DNA of 64,000 bases from Nonomuraea spiralis (GCF_014648435.1 NZ_BMRC01000004.1:62001-126000); one strand, 5' to 3'. Shown: positions 54,438 to 63,695, counted from the stretch's first letter. Program-made: numbers and translations. The notes: generated by a model from the sequence alone, not told the origin.

Positions 54438-55601
54438 TCAGGACGTTCTTCGCAGGAGGGTTTCGTAGCCGGGGCCGGCGTGGGAGGTGCCGTTCGGGGC
54501 GAAGGTGAGGGCGGGGACCGATTCGACGAAGCCGCTCGGGGTGCGCGCGAGCAGGCAGATCTCGGCGACCCGCCTTCGGCCGTCGGCACGGGCGCGGGTC
54601 AGGTGGACGACCACGTCGAGGGCCGCCGCGAGCTGGCTGTGCACGGCATCCCTGGTCAGGCCCGCCGCGCAGCCCAGGGCCTCCAGCCGGGGCGGTACGT
54701 CGGCCGCGGCATTGGCGTGCAAGGTGCCGCAACCGCCTTCGTGGCCGGTGTTCAGGGCGGCGAGCAGGTCGACGACCTCCGCTCCCCTGACCTCGCCCAC
54801 CACCAGGCGGTCGGGACGCATGCGCAGCGCCTGGCGTACCAGGTCGCGCAGGCCCACTCCGCCCGCGCCCTCCAGGTTGGCCGGTCGGGTCTCCAGACGG
54901 ACGACGTGTGGATGCAGCGGGCGTAGCTCGGCGGAGTCCTCCACCAGGAGGAGGCGTTCGGCGGGGTCGGCCTGGGACAGGAGCGCCGACAGGAGGGTGG
55001 TCTTGCCGGTGCCGGTGCCTCCCGTGACGAGGAAGGCGAGCCTGGCCTCGACCATCGCCGTCAGCACCGTGACGGCCGCCGGGGCGATCGTGCCGGCCGA
55101 CACCAGGTCGGACAGGGTGAAGGTGCGGCGCGGCGGCAGGCGGAGCGACACGCACGTGCCGCCGGACGCGATCGGCGGCAGTACGGCGTGCAACCGGACG
55201 CCTCCGGCCAGCCTCGCGTCGACGTACGGCGAGGCGTCGTCGAGCCGGCGACCGGCGGCGGCCGCGAGGCGTTGGGCCAGTCTGCGGACCGCCCCGTCGT
55301 CGGTGAACGTGACGGAGGTACGGCGCAGGCCGCCGCCGTCGTCGATCCACACCTCCCGTGGGCCGTTGACCAGGACGTCGGTGACGTCGGAGCGGGCCAG
55401 GAGCGGTTCGAGCGGGCCCGCCCCGATCAGGTCGGCGCACAGGGCGCGGGCCACCGCGAGGATCTCGGCGTCTCCGTAGACCGAACGTTCGGCTCTCAGG
55501 GCGACGGCAACCTGGGCCGCCGTCGGTTCCACTCCTGCCCTGGCCAGGCGGACGCGTACGGCCTCCACCAGCTCCGGGGAGACCTCCTCGGCGGCGCTCA
55601 T
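54438..55601 (-). CDS. tadA: Tad secretion ATPase (TadA/CpaF)
   Basis: A 387-residue secretion ATPase of the PilT/VirB11-like family. Walker A is AFLVTGGTGTGKTTLLSALL, the Asp box is LLLVEDSAEL, Walker B is RLVVGEVRGAEVVDLLAALN, and the His box is GHEGGCGTLHANA. It powers Tad pilus assembly. The ATG at 55601 overlaps the stop of the CpaE-like gene (ATGA). The open frame extends 11 codons upstream, but the coupled start is more likely. Confidence 0.95.
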   Translation of the reverse strand: MSAAEEVSPELVEAVRVRLARAGVEPTAAQVAVALRAERSVYGDAEILAVARALCADLIGAGPLEPLLARSDVTDVLVNGPREVWIDDGGGLRRTSVTFTDDGAVRRLAQRLAAAAGRRLDDASPYVDARLAGGVRLHAVLPPIASGGTCVSLRLPPRRTFTLSDLVSAGTIAPAAVTVLTAMVEARLAFLVTGGTGTGKTTLLSALLSQADPAERLLLVEDSAELRPLHPHVVRLETRPANLEGAGGVGLRDLVRQALRMRPDRLVVGEVRGAEVVDLLAALNTGHEGGCGTLHANAAADVPPRLEALGCAAGLTRDAVHSQLAAALDVVVHLTRARADGRRRVAEICLLARTPSGFVESVPALTFAPNGTSHAGPGYETLLRRTS

Positions 55602-56638
55602 GCCGGGAGGAGGTCTTGGAGCAGGGAGACGCACAGGGTGCCGAGAACCGTGCGTGGGCCGAGTTTGGGCAGCTCGCCGCGGTTGAGGGTGGCGGTGAGC
55701 CTCGGATGGTCGGGCAGGCGGGCGGCGACGGGGATGCCGAGGGATTGTGCCGCCGTCTCCTCGTCGAGAACTCCGGGACGAAGGATGGCACGCAGGTCAG
55801 AGGCGTGTTTGCCGAGCTCGCCCAGGACCTGGACGGTGGACAGGATGCCGCGCAGGTCTGCCGTGGTGACCGTCAGGGTGGTGTTCGCCCTGGTGAGGGC
55901 TTCGACGGCGGCCGGGTCGAGGTGGCGCGGGAGGTCGACGACGATCAGGTCGAAGCCGCGTCTGCCCGCTTCCAGGACCGAGCGCATGGCCTGGGGCGGG
56001 ATCGCCGCCACCTCGCCGCGGTGGAAGGACAGGACCGCGAGGTCGCCGAACGACGGGAGCGCCGCCCGCAGTGCGCTGGAGCTGATCCTTCCCTCCCTCG
56101 CCACGAGGTCGCCCCAACGGGCGCCTGCCGCCTCCTCGTGGCCGAGCAGAGCGTCTATGCCGCCGCCGAGGGGGTCGGCGTCGACCAGGAGCGTACGGAG
56201 ACGGTCGCCCGAGGCGCGTAGGGCCAGGCAGGCGGACACCACACTCGCGCCCGCTCCGCCATGACCGCCGATCACGCAGGTCACCGCGCCGGAGCGGGGC
56301 TCGGGTTCCATGGCGTCGGCGAAGCGTTCGACGAGGTGACGTTCGTCACCGGGGAGGCGGACCACGGCTTGGGCTCCCACCGCCACGCATTTGCGCCAGG
56401 CGTCGGGGTCGTCGGGGTCGCGGGTCACCAGGAGGACCTGGTCGCGGGTGGGTGGTGAGGTGGCGGAGACGGCGTCGGCCTGGTCGGGGCCGATGGCGAC
56501 CATGGGGGCGAGGTTCCAGTACGGGCGGGCGTGGGCCGGGGTGTGGGCCACGTCGAGCTGGGCGCCGGCGGCGGCTGCGATGCGGACGAGGTCGTCGAGG
56601 AGGTCGTGGTCCTCGGTGATGACCAGGGGGCGGTGCAC
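55598..56638 (-). CDS. CpaE-like septum-site/Tad-localisation ATPase (Ssd-type)
   Basis: A 346-residue MinD/ParA-superfamily protein. An N-terminal receiver-like region is followed by an ATPase-like domain. Its P-loop reads IGGHGGAGASVVSACLAL, with no Walker lysine (GAS in place of GKT), as in actinobacterial CpaE-like Ssd proteins; VDADPLGGGID and LIVVDLPRHLDPA complete the fold. It links Tad assembly or cell division to the pole, but that role is inferred from the family. GTG 56638 with AGGAGGAG. It is the first gene of the Tad operon. Confidence 0.88.
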   Translation of the reverse strand: MHRPLVITEDHDLLDDLVRIAAAAGAQLDVAHTPAHARPYWNLAPMVAIGPDQADAVSATSPPTRDQVLLVTRDPDDPDAWRKCVAVGAQAVVRLPGDERHLVERFADAMEPEPRSGAVTCVIGGHGGAGASVVSACLALRASGDRLRTLLVDADPLGGGIDALLGHEEAAGARWGDLVAREGRISSSALRAALPSFGDLAVLSFHRGEVAAIPPQAMRSVLEAGRRGFDLIVVDLPRHLDPAAVEALTRANTTLTVTTADLRGILSTVQVLGELGKHASDLRAILRPGVLDEETAAQSLGIPVAARLPDHPRLTATLNRGELPKLGPRTVLGTLCVSLLQDLLPA

Positions 56639-56820
56639 GGGGTTCTCCTCCTGCGGGGACGTGGGAGGTCAACCCTGCTGAGGAGGAGGCGAGCGGGAGG
56701 GGGCGAACGAGATTCTGTGGAGGACGGGCTCGGACCACGGGCCGCCTGTGGACAACCAGCACGCAGACGGGTGGCGGGGGTGCGCGAGGGCGGGGGGTGC
56801 GCGGGCGCGAGATGGGGTGG

Positions 56821-56861
56821 AAAAAGGGCGACCCCCGCCGGGGGGGAGAGCGGGGGTCGCC
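56821..56861 (-). terminator. intrinsic terminator with U-tract (minus strand)
   Basis: A 12-bp stem GGCGACCCCCGC/GCGGGGGTCGCC with an 11-base loop, bounded by AAAAA on the plus strand (56821-56825), so minus-strand RNA ends in UUUUU. It is one of the few U-tract terminators in the window. Confidence 0.8.
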
Positions 56862-57359
56862 TGACCGGTCCGGCTCCGGGGGGGTAGAGCCGGTCCCGTT
56901 TCAGAAGAAAGCTTTCATCACTTCACCAGAGCAGGCAAGAGACTTGCAAAGCAATCCCTCGCACAGACGCTCCAGTTTCGGGCGATACCTCCGTATGCTG
57001 CCCGATCCACTCGAGTTTCGTCGAGCAGTAATCTGCCATTTTCGCCAAGTTTTTTCGCCGTCCCATAACGATCACATAAAGGCCGTCACGTTCCGTAATC
57101 ATCACAGGTAGGTAACGGGTTGCGGCAGATCGCGACCGCAACGGCACCCTCCCGCCCGTCCCACGCCTCGGCAAAGGTCTTGGTACGAGGGGTTCCCATC
57201 AGGACGAATCCGACGTAGAAAGGTGTTACGGACCACTTGTCCGGGTGCATCAGCCGGGCACCCACGCGCGACCAGCCGCGGGAGGCGCGTCGTGGCGGGC
57301 TTGACCCGTTCCGACGAAATTGAGGTGCACGCTTGGTAACCCGGTGTGATGCACCGGCG

Positions 57360-57385
57360 GACGGCGTCTCGACCGAGACGCCGTC
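57360..57385 (-). terminator. hairpin after the Fic-like gene
   Basis: A perfect inverted repeat GACGGCGTCTCG-AC-CGAGACGCCGTC, 22 bases after the Fic-like stop codon. It could form a ten-base-pair stem with a six-base loop. Confidence 0.65.
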
Positions 57386-57407
57386 AGCTATGTGACCAGC
57401 CCGTCCG

Positions 57408-58187
57408 TCAGCCCCGCTGCATCGCTTCACAGATGGCGGCCGTCTCCCGGCCCCCCAGGCTTACCGCCGAGGCACAGTGTTGTACCCACTGGCCGACCCC
57501 CTCCGGGGTCCCGCTCAGGTACGCCCTCAGCGCCTCCGCGTACGGCAGCTCCCGGTGTCCCACCTCGACCGCGACCAGCGACTTCGGGTCCAGCCCGTAC
57601 TCGACCAGCGTCAGTCGTCCGGCGGAACGGGCCACGACGCCGTCGCACGTACCGAAGGGCCGCAACACCGCCAGCTCGGCGTGGACGACGGCGGCCAGCA
57701 CGATCGCGGGCGCCTTGCCCGCCCCTTCCAGCAGCCGGAACAGGGCGTCCATGCGCGTCGCGGTCTCCGCGGCGCCCGGCGCCGGACCGAGCCCGAGCGG
57801 GTCGGGAGCCGAGTCCTCGGTACGAGGCCGGCCCAAAGCGTCCTCCTCGGCGAGCCCGGCGGCGGCGACGGTGTGCAGGCGGGCGAGCACCTGCCTGGGC
57901 GCCTTCCGCCAGGTGGGCCCGAGCCGGCCCATCTCCGCCGACGCCCGCAGCGCCCCCTGGACGAGCGGGTCGTGCACCTCGTCGCGGCGCAGCGCGTCGA
58001 GGGACACGTCCGCGCCCTCGATCGCGGCCGAGGCCCGCGCGCCGCGCAGGGACGACTCGGTGGACACCGCCGGGCTCGCCCGCCGCAGGACGCGATGCCG
58101 ATAGAGCCTGTCGACGGCCTGCCGCGCCTCGTCGACAGCCTCGGACACGCCTGGGAACCGCGCGATGACGGCCAATGGGTCACTCAC
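57408..58187 (-). CDS. Fic-like protein with degenerate active site
   Basis: A 259-residue all-helical protein of Fic/Doc appearance. An inhibitory-helix-like motif SAAIEGAD (S/TxxxEG) lies at about residues 56-63. The expected catalytic loop HPFxxGNGRxxR is replaced by RPFGTCDGVVARS, so His and the GNG residues are missing and AMPylation activity is doubtful. Comparable genes are found upstream of acs in actinomycetes, as I recall, often annotated as oxidoreductases. GTG 58187 gives the MSDPLAVI start with AAGGTCGG nine bases upstream; ATG 58217 is an alternative. It is divergent from acs by 280 bases and ends at a hairpin. Confidence 0.75.
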   Translation of the reverse strand: MSDPLAVIARFPGVSEAVDEARQAVDRLYRHRVLRRASPAVSTESSLRGARASAAIEGADVSLDALRRDEVHDPLVQGALRASAEMGRLGPTWRKAPRQVLARLHTVAAAGLAEEDALGRPRTEDSAPDPLGLGPAPGAAETATRMDALFRLLEGAGKAPAIVLAAVVHAELAVLRPFGTCDGVVARSAGRLTLVEYGLDPKSLVAVEVGHRELPYAEALRAYLSGTPEGVGQWVQHCASAVSLGGRETAAICEAMQRG

Positions 58188-58467
58188 GAAAACCGACCTT
58201 ACCGGCGGGTACGCCATGCCCAGCCATGGACCGGACCGCCGCCGTATAAGGCGCTACGGCACCCCCCGCTTTTTCCCGCCACGCCGGGCCGCATATTCTC
58301 CTGATTTCAGGATGACAACAGTTCAATTGCGTTTGTCATGCGAGCTGATAATCGAACGGCCACCCACGCGAATCGGTACAGACCTGTCTAGACCTCTTGT
58401 GTGGGGAGGCCGTGAGCTGGTGAAGTGGGACACGACCTATCCAACCTGGCCATAGAAGGAGCACGAA

Positions 58468-60441
58468 GTGGCCCCGGAGACCCCTGGCAACGAGACCCAG
58501 GCGCTGTCCAACCTGCTACAGGAGAACCGCCGGTTCGCACCACCGGCTGAGCTGGCGGCGGCCGCGAACGTGACCGCCGCCGCATACGCCGAGGCCGACG
58601 CCGACCGTCTCGCCTTCTGGGAGCGCGCGGCCGAGCGGCTGACCTGGGCCAGGCGGTGGGACACGACGCTGGAGTGGAACGCGCCGTTCGCCAAGTGGTT
58701 CATCGGCGGCGAGCTCAACGTCGCCTACAACTGCGTCGACCGGCACGTCGAGGAGGGACGCGGCGACAAGATCGCCTACCACTGGGAGGGCGAGCCCGAG
58801 GGCGACAGCCGCACGCTGACCTACAACGACCTCAAGACCGAGGTCAGCAAGGCCGCCAACGCCCTCCTGGAGCTCGGCGTGCGCAAGGGCGACCGGGTCG
58901 CCATCTACATGCCGATGATCCCCGAGCTGCCGATCGCGATGCTGGCCTGCGCCCGCCTCGGCGCGATCCACTCAGTGGTGTTCGGCGGCTTCTCCTCCGC
59001 CGCCCTGAAGAGCCGCATCGACGACGCCGACGCCAAGCTCGTCATCACGGCCGACGGCGGCTACCGGCGCGGCAAGCCGAGCGCCCTCAAGCCGACCGTG
59101 GACGAGGCCGTCGCCGAGTGCCCGCAGGTCGAGAACGTCCTCGTCGTACGGCGTACCGGCCAGGACGTCGCGGTGGGCGACAAGGACGTGTGGTGGCACG
59201 ACCTGGTCGCGCGTCAGAGCGACCAGCACACCCCCGAGGCGCACGACGCCGAGGACCCGCTGTACATCCTGTACACCAGCGGCACCACCGGCAAGCCCAA
59301 GGGCATCCTGCACACGACCGGCGGCTACCTCACCCAGACGGCCTGGACGCACCACGCGGTCTTCGACCTCAAGCCCGAGACCGACATCTACTGGTGCACG
59401 GCCGACATCGGCTGGGTCACCGGCCACTCCTACATCGTCTACGGCCCCCTCGCCAACGGCGCGACCAGCGTCATCTACGAGGGCACCCCGGACACCCCGC
59501 ACCGCGGCCGGTTCTGGGAGATCGTGCAGAAGTACAAGGTCACGATCCTCTACACCGCCCCCACCGCGATCCGGACGTTCATGAAGTGGGGTGACGACAT
59601 CCCCGCCAAGTTCGACATGTCCAGCCTGCGTGTCCTGGGCTCGGTCGGCGAGCCGATCAACCCCGAGGCGTACGTCTGGTACCGCGAGCACATCGGCCAC
59701 GACCGCTGCCCGGTCGTGGACACCTGGTGGCAGACGGAGACCGGCGCCATCATGATCAGCCCGCTGCCGGGCGTCACCTCGGCCAAGCCGGGCGCGGCGA
59801 TGCGGCCGTTGCCGGGCATCACCGCCGACGTGGTCGACGACCAGGGCAACAGCGTGCCCGACGGGGGCGGCGGCTTCCTCGTGGTGCGCGACCCGTGGCC
59901 GTCGATGCTGCGCACGATCTGGGGCGACGACCAGCGCTACATCGACACGTACTGGTCGCGGTTCGAGGGCATGTACTTCCCCGGCGACGGCGCGAAGAAG
60001 GACGAGGACGGCGACCTGTGGCTGCTCGGCCGCGTCGACGACGTCATGCTGGTCTCCGGCCACAACATCTCCACCACCGAGGTGGAGAGCGCGCTGGTCA
60101 GCCACCCCAAGGTCGCCGAGGCGGCCGTGGTCGGCGCGACCGACCCGGTGACCGGCCAGGCCATCGTGTCGTTCGTGATCCTGCGCGGCAGCGTCGAGGA
60201 GAGCGACGACATCGCCGCCGAGCTGCGTGACCACGTGGCCAAGACGCTCGGCCCGATCGCCAAGCCGCGGCAGATCCTGGTCGTGCCCGAGCTGCCGAAG
60301 ACGCGCTCCGGCAAGATCATGCGCCGCCTCCTGCGCGACGTGGCCGAGAACCGCAGCGTCGGCGACGTCACCACGCTCGCCGACAGCACGGTGATGAACC
60401 TCATCTCCGAGAAGCTGCCTTCGGCCAAGTCCGAGGACTGA
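58468..60441 (+). CDS. acs: acetyl-CoA synthetase
   Basis: A 657-residue AMP-forming acetate-CoA ligase. Adenylation motifs are [40 protein letters not shown] and [18 protein letters not shown]; the C-terminal hinge [20 protein letters not shown] precedes the acetylation site motif [11 protein letters not shown], whose Lys is the known regulatory acetyl-lysine of Acs. The enzyme makes acetyl-CoA from acetate, ATP and CoA. The start is GTG 58468 with AAGGAG. It is followed by an exceptionally strong 19-bp terminator. Confidence 0.97.
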   Translation: MAPETPGNETQALSNLLQENRRFAPPAELAAAANVTAAAYAEADADRLAFWERAAERLTWARRWDTTLEWNAPFAKWFIGGELNVAYNCVDRHVEEGRGDKIAYHWEGEPEGDSRTLTYNDLKTEVSKAANALLELGVRKGDRVAIYMPMIPELPIAMLACARLGAIHSVVFGGFSSAALKSRIDDADAKLVITADGGYRRGKPSALKPTVDEAVAECPQVENVLVVRRTGQDVAVGDKDVWWHDLVARQSDQHTPEAHDAEDPLYILYTSGTTGKPKGILHTTGGYLTQTAWTHHAVFDLKPETDIYWCTADIGWVTGHSYIVYGPLANGATSVIYEGTPDTPHRGRFWEIVQKYKVTILYTAPTAIRTFMKWGDDIPAKFDMSSLRVLGSVGEPINPEAYVWYREHIGHDRCPVVDTWWQTETGAIMISPLPGVTSAKPGAAMRPLPGITADVVDDQGNSVPDGGGGFLVVRDPWPSMLRTIWGDDQRYIDTYWSRFEGMYFPGDGAKKDEDGDLWLLGRVDDVMLVSGHNISTTEVESALVSHPKVAEAAVVGATDPVTGQAIVSFVILRGSVEESDDIAAELRDHVAKTLGPIAKPRQILVVPELPKTRSGKIMRRLLRDVAENRSVGDVTTLADSTVMNLISEKLPSAKSED

Positions 60442-60454
60442 TCAGGCGTAACAC

Positions 60455-60499
60455 CACATGAGGCGCATGCCCCCCCTTTTGGGGCATGCGCCTCATGTG
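60455..60499 (+). terminator. acs terminator, 19-bp perfect stem
   Basis: CACATGAGGCGCATGCCCC and its exact complement with a six-base loop (CCTTTT), 13 bases after the acs stop. The strongest hairpin seen in the window. Confidence 0.9.
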
Positions 60500-60631
60500 T
60501 CTGCGGTGGACGGCGTTATCGTGGGTGATCGGGTAGTTCTGTGGGTAGCAGCGTCCTCCGCGTGTTCGGTGGCGCCCAGCCGTCAGTACGGGATGTTTGA
60601 CACGGCCACCAGGCCTCGATAGGAGACGTTC

Positions 60632-61072
60632 ATGCCGCAGACTCCCGAGGAAGAATCCCTGGGCTCGCTGGTCGCCCAGGCCAGCAGCCACATCTCCGAC
60701 CTCGTCCGCTCGGAGATCGAGCTGGCCAAGGCCGAGTTCAAGTTCGACGCCAAGCGGGTGGGCACCGCCGCCGGCCTGTTCGCCGCCGCCGCGTTCATGG
60801 CCCACCTGTGTCTGATCCTCGTCTCGTTCACCATCGCGTACGTGCTGGCCCAGTGGTTGCCCAACTGGGCGGCCTTCCTCATCGTGACCGTCTTCTACCT
60901 GGTGGCCGCGGGCCTGCTGGTGCTGGTCGGCGTACGCAGGCTGAAGGGGCTGGCCGGGATGAAGCGTACGGCCAGGTCGATCAAGGGGCTCAAGGAGATC
61001 GCCACCCCCGAGGAGCAGACGCTTCCGGTGCCCAGTTCCGACAGCCGGCCGGTGAGCCGTGATGGCACCTGA
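60632..61072 (+). CDS. phage holin-family/DUF1469-type membrane protein
   Basis: A 146-residue protein with a charged N-terminal amphipathic helix (VAQASSHISDLVRSEIELAK) and two membrane helices (AAGLFAAAAFMAHLCLILVS and WAAFLIVTVFYLVAAGLLVL), the layout of the actinobacterial holin-like family. Despite the family name it is a chromosomal housekeeping membrane protein in most actinomycetes. The start is ATG 60632 with AGGAG nine bases upstream. Its stop overlaps the start of the next gene by 11 bases. Confidence 0.88.
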   Translation: MPQTPEEESLGSLVAQASSHISDLVRSEIELAKAEFKFDAKRVGTAAGLFAAAAFMAHLCLILVSFTIAYVLAQWLPNWAAFLIVTVFYLVAAGLLVLVGVRRLKGLAGMKRTARSIKGLKEIATPEEQTLPVPSSDSRPVSRDGT

Positions 61073-61979
61073 CGAGACGGTCGTCCAGATCGACGGCCCG
61101 TGGACACACCGGGCCGTGCACGCCGGCGGCACCCGCTTCCACGTCGTGGAGGCCGGTGAGGGTCCGCTGGTGCTGCTGCTGCACGGGTTCCCGCAGTTCT
61201 GGTGGACCTGGCGCAACCAGCTCACCTCGCTCGCCGCGGCCGGCTTCCGCGCGGTGGCCGCCGACCTGCGCGGCTACGGCGGCAGCGACAAGCCGCCCCG
61301 CGGCTACGACCTGCCCACCCTCGCCGCCGACGCGACAGGGCTGATCCGCGCGCTCGGCGAGACCGGCGCGGTCGTCGTCGGCCACGACTGGGGCGGCCTG
61401 CTGGCCTGGACGATGGCCGTGCTCGACCCCAAGTGCGTACGCCGGCTGGTCGTGGTGTCCGCGCCGCATCCGCTGCGGCTGCGCCACTCGCTGGTGACCG
61501 ACCTCGGCCAGCTCAGGGCCGCCCGGCGGGGGCTCGGCTACCAGCTCCCCCTGCTGCCCGAACGCCGGCTCACCCGCCACGACGCCGCCCAGGTCGGCAG
61601 GCTGCTGGCGGAGTGGTCGGCCCCCGGCTGGCCGGACGCGGAGACCGCACGCACCTACCGGGAGGCGTTCGGCATCCCCGCCGTGGCCCATTCCGCGCTG
61701 GAGTACCACCGCTGGTTCGGCCGTTCCCAGCTCCGGCCCGACGGGCGACGTTACGCCAGGGTCATGCGTACCGAGATCGAGGCGCCGACGCTGCACCTGC
61801 ACGGCGCGCTCGACCCGTGCGTGCTGCCCCGCACCGCCCACGGCTCCAGCCGGTACGTCGCGGCCCCCTACCGCTGGCGGCTGCTCGAAGGCGCGGGCCA
61901 CTTCCCGCACGAAGAGATCCCCGACGTGTTCGACACCGAGCTGCTCGGCTGGCTGGCCGACCCCGAACCCGACCGATGA
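61062..61979 (+). CDS. alpha/beta hydrolase, epoxide-hydrolase-like
   Basis: A 305-residue hydrolase. The oxyanion-hole motif is LLLHGFPQFWWTWRNQL, the nucleophile elbow VVGHDWGGLLAW (Asp nucleophile as in epoxide hydrolases and dehalogenases), and the catalytic His lies in LEGAGHFPHEEIP. ATG 61062 overlaps the holin-like gene by 11 bases. It shares the HDWG nucleophile class with the EphD-like domain at 13.5 kb but lacks the SDR fusion. The substrate is unknown. Confidence 0.9.
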   Translation: MAPDETVVQIDGPWTHRAVHAGGTRFHVVEAGEGPLVLLLHGFPQFWWTWRNQLTSLAAAGFRAVAADLRGYGGSDKPPRGYDLPTLAADATGLIRALGETGAVVVGHDWGGLLAWTMAVLDPKCVRRLVVVSAPHPLRLRHSLVTDLGQLRAARRGLGYQLPLLPERRLTRHDAAQVGRLLAEWSAPGWPDAETARTYREAFGIPAVAHSALEYHRWFGRSQLRPDGRRYARVMRTEIEAPTLHLHGALDPCVLPRTAHGSSRYVAAPYRWRLLEGAGHFPHEEIPDVFDTELLGWLADPEPDR

Positions 61980-61995
61980 GAGAGCCCCTCGAGCG

Positions 61996-62439
61996 ATGAG
62001 AGACCGCGACCCCCAGGGCAAGCCGCGCAACGCCAGGCCACGCGACGCGTACGGCAGGCCGCTCCCCTACGGCTCGTCCGGCGTCGACCGGGTCCCCGAC
62101 GACTACGCCCCCACCGCCGCGCAGGCGCTCGCCGACGCGCGGCGCTTCCTGCGGGAAGGGCTGCCGTTCAACGCCCACGAGGTCTTCGAGGGCCGCTGGA
62201 AGTGCGCCCCCGAGGACGAGCGCGAGCTGTGGCAGGGGCTCGCGCAGATCTGCGTCGGGCTGACGCACCTGCAACGCGGCAACGGCCGCGGCGCGGTGAC
62301 CCTCCTCAGCCGCGGCGCGGCCAGGGCGCAGGCGTACGGCGGCGACTACGACGCCGTCGGCAGGGCGGCCACCGGCCTGACCCAGGACAGCGACCCCGGC
62401 GAGGCCGTCGCCCTGATCCTGGGCGAGTTGCCGGACTAG
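61996..62439 (+). CDS. DUF309-family protein
   Basis: A 147-residue protein with the DUF309 signature in GLPFNAHEVFEGRWKCAPED followed by ERELWQGLAQICVGLTHLQR, an all-helical domain. Function is unknown in the family. It follows the epoxide-hydrolase-like gene by 16 bases, so the three genes from 60632 probably form an operon. Its stop overlaps the end of the convergent MarP-like gene by four bases. Confidence 0.9.
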   Translation: MRDRDPQGKPRNARPRDAYGRPLPYGSSGVDRVPDDYAPTAAQALADARRFLREGLPFNAHEVFEGRWKCAPEDERELWQGLAQICVGLTHLQRGNGRGAVTLLSRGAARAQAYGGDYDAVGRAATGLTQDSDPGEAVALILGELPD

Positions 62440-63626
62440 TCGCACTCCTGGGTGCTGGCCGGGGTGGTGTCGTTCCGGCCCTGGCCGGCGTCGGGCGCGA
62501 CCTCCTCGGCGGTCAGCACGTAACCGGTGTCCTTCTCGCTGACGGCGGCGGCGAAGATCACGCCGTAGACGCGGCCGTCGACGGTGAGCAGCGGGCCGCC
62601 GGAGTTGCCCGGCAACACCTTCCCGCGGATCGCGTAGACCTTCCGCCTGACGTTGGGGCCGTGGTAGATGTCGGGGCCCTCGGCGTCGAGGCGGCCGCCG
62701 ATGCGGGCCGGCTCGGCGGTGAAGCCCTTGCCGCGCGGGAAGCCGGCGATGATGGCGTTGGCGCCGCGCTCGCCGTCGGCCTCGAAGCTGAGCTGCGGCA
62801 GGTTGAGGCCGGGCACGTAGAGGACCGCGATGTCGCGCTGGGGGTTGTAGCGCACGACCGTGGCCGCGTGGCGCACGTTGCGGTAGTCGATGACCTCAAG
62901 GTCGCGGGTGACGCCCGCGACGACGTGGGCGTTCGTCATGATCCGGTTGCCGGCGTAGACGAAACCGGTGCCCTCGATGTGCTTGTTGCAGCTCTCGGCG
63001 TTGCCCTGGACCTTGACGATGGCCCGCTGGGCGCGGCCCAGCTTGGCGCCCTGGAGGATGCTCTGCGCGGGCGGCGGTACGTCGATCAGCGTGTCGGCGC
63101 CGATCGCGTCGAAGACGGGCGGGAACTCCGACCTGTCGACGAACTTCTTGAACGGCTGCTGCCAGTTGCGCGCGGCCTGCGGGATCGCGTCGTCGACCGT
63201 GGTCAGCAGCGCGGAGTTCTTGACCTGGTCGACCAGCGGCGTGAAGGTCGTCGAGACGATCAGCGACCCGATCAGCCAGGCGATCACCAGCACCGACAGC
63301 GCGCTCGCGAACGTGCCGCCCACGGCGTCGGCCATCTTGGCCGGCTCCCACGTCACGTGGCTGCGTACGACCGCGCCGACCGTGGAGGAGGCGAACTGGC
63401 CGATCGTCGCGGCCAGGAACACGATCACGATGGCGAGCAGCGCCTGCGGGGTGTCGCCGTCGACGACCGCCTTGGCGATCGGCGGGGCGATGAAGATGCC
63501 CAGCACGGCGCCGCCCACGAACCCCACGAAACTCATCGCGCCGATGATGAAGCCCTGCCGGTACCCGGATACGCCGAAGGCGATCACGAGGCCGATCAAT
63601 ATGAGGTCAAGCAGATCACCGCGCAC
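62436..63626 (-). CDS. MarP-like membrane serine protease (CvpA-domain plus trypsin-like)
   Basis: A 396-residue protein. Four N-terminal membrane helices (a CvpA/colicin V-production-like domain, from LLDLILIGLVIAFGVSGYRQ) anchor a periplasmic trypsin-like protease with the triad His in MTNAHVVAG (about 233), Asp in NPQRDIAVLYVP and Ser in PGNSGGPLL (about 342). A disulfide pair is plausible (SCNKHIEG and the C-terminal ECD). MarP maintains pH homeostasis in mycobacteria; the same role here is inference. GTG 63626 with TACCTT six bases upstream and no ribosome binding site. Confidence 0.92.
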   Translation of the reverse strand: MRGDLLDLILIGLVIAFGVSGYRQGFIIGAMSFVGFVGGAVLGIFIAPPIAKAVVDGDTPQALLAIVIVFLAATIGQFASSTVGAVVRSHVTWEPAKMADAVGGTFASALSVLVIAWLIGSLIVSTTFTPLVDQVKNSALLTTVDDAIPQAARNWQQPFKKFVDRSEFPPVFDAIGADTLIDVPPPAQSILQGAKLGRAQRAIVKVQGNAESCNKHIEGTGFVYAGNRIMTNAHVVAGVTRDLEVIDYRNVRHAATVVRYNPQRDIAVLYVPGLNLPQLSFEADGERGANAIIAGFPRGKGFTAEPARIGGRLDAEGPDIYHGPNVRRKVYAIRGKVLPGNSGGPLLTVDGRVYGVIFAAAVSEKDTGYVLTAEEVAPDAGQGRNDTTPASTQECD

Positions 63627-63632
63627 GCTTCA

Positions 63633-63638
63633 AAGGTA
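63633..63638 (-). promoter_or_regulatory. leaderless -10 box of the MarP-like gene
   Basis: Minus-strand TACCTT, six bases before the GTG at 63626; it fits TAnnnT, with no Shine-Dalgarno sequence. Confidence 0.45.
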
Positions 63639-63695
63639 GCCAGCGATACGGTCAAGTGTGCACGTCTTCCGCCAGGACGACGTCACCCGCCTGGC

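Larger units (their letters stand above)
56639..57407. other. 0.77-kb intergenic region between Fic and the Tad operon
   Basis: This region has two terminators, a consensus actinobacterial DnaA-box-like site (TGTGGACAA, 56747-56755) and the promoter of the Tad operon, which is not clearly visible. A 59-codon minus-strand frame at 56923-57102 is discussed as a candidate gene in the findings. Confidence 0.5.

Noticed and set aside
58218..58467. acs promoter with GATAAT at 58347-58352
   Set aside because: The -10-like hexamer is acceptable but no -35 box is found at a proper distance (CAATTG at 17 bases is poor), and the gene has a ribosome binding site with a long leader, so the start of transcription is not assignable.
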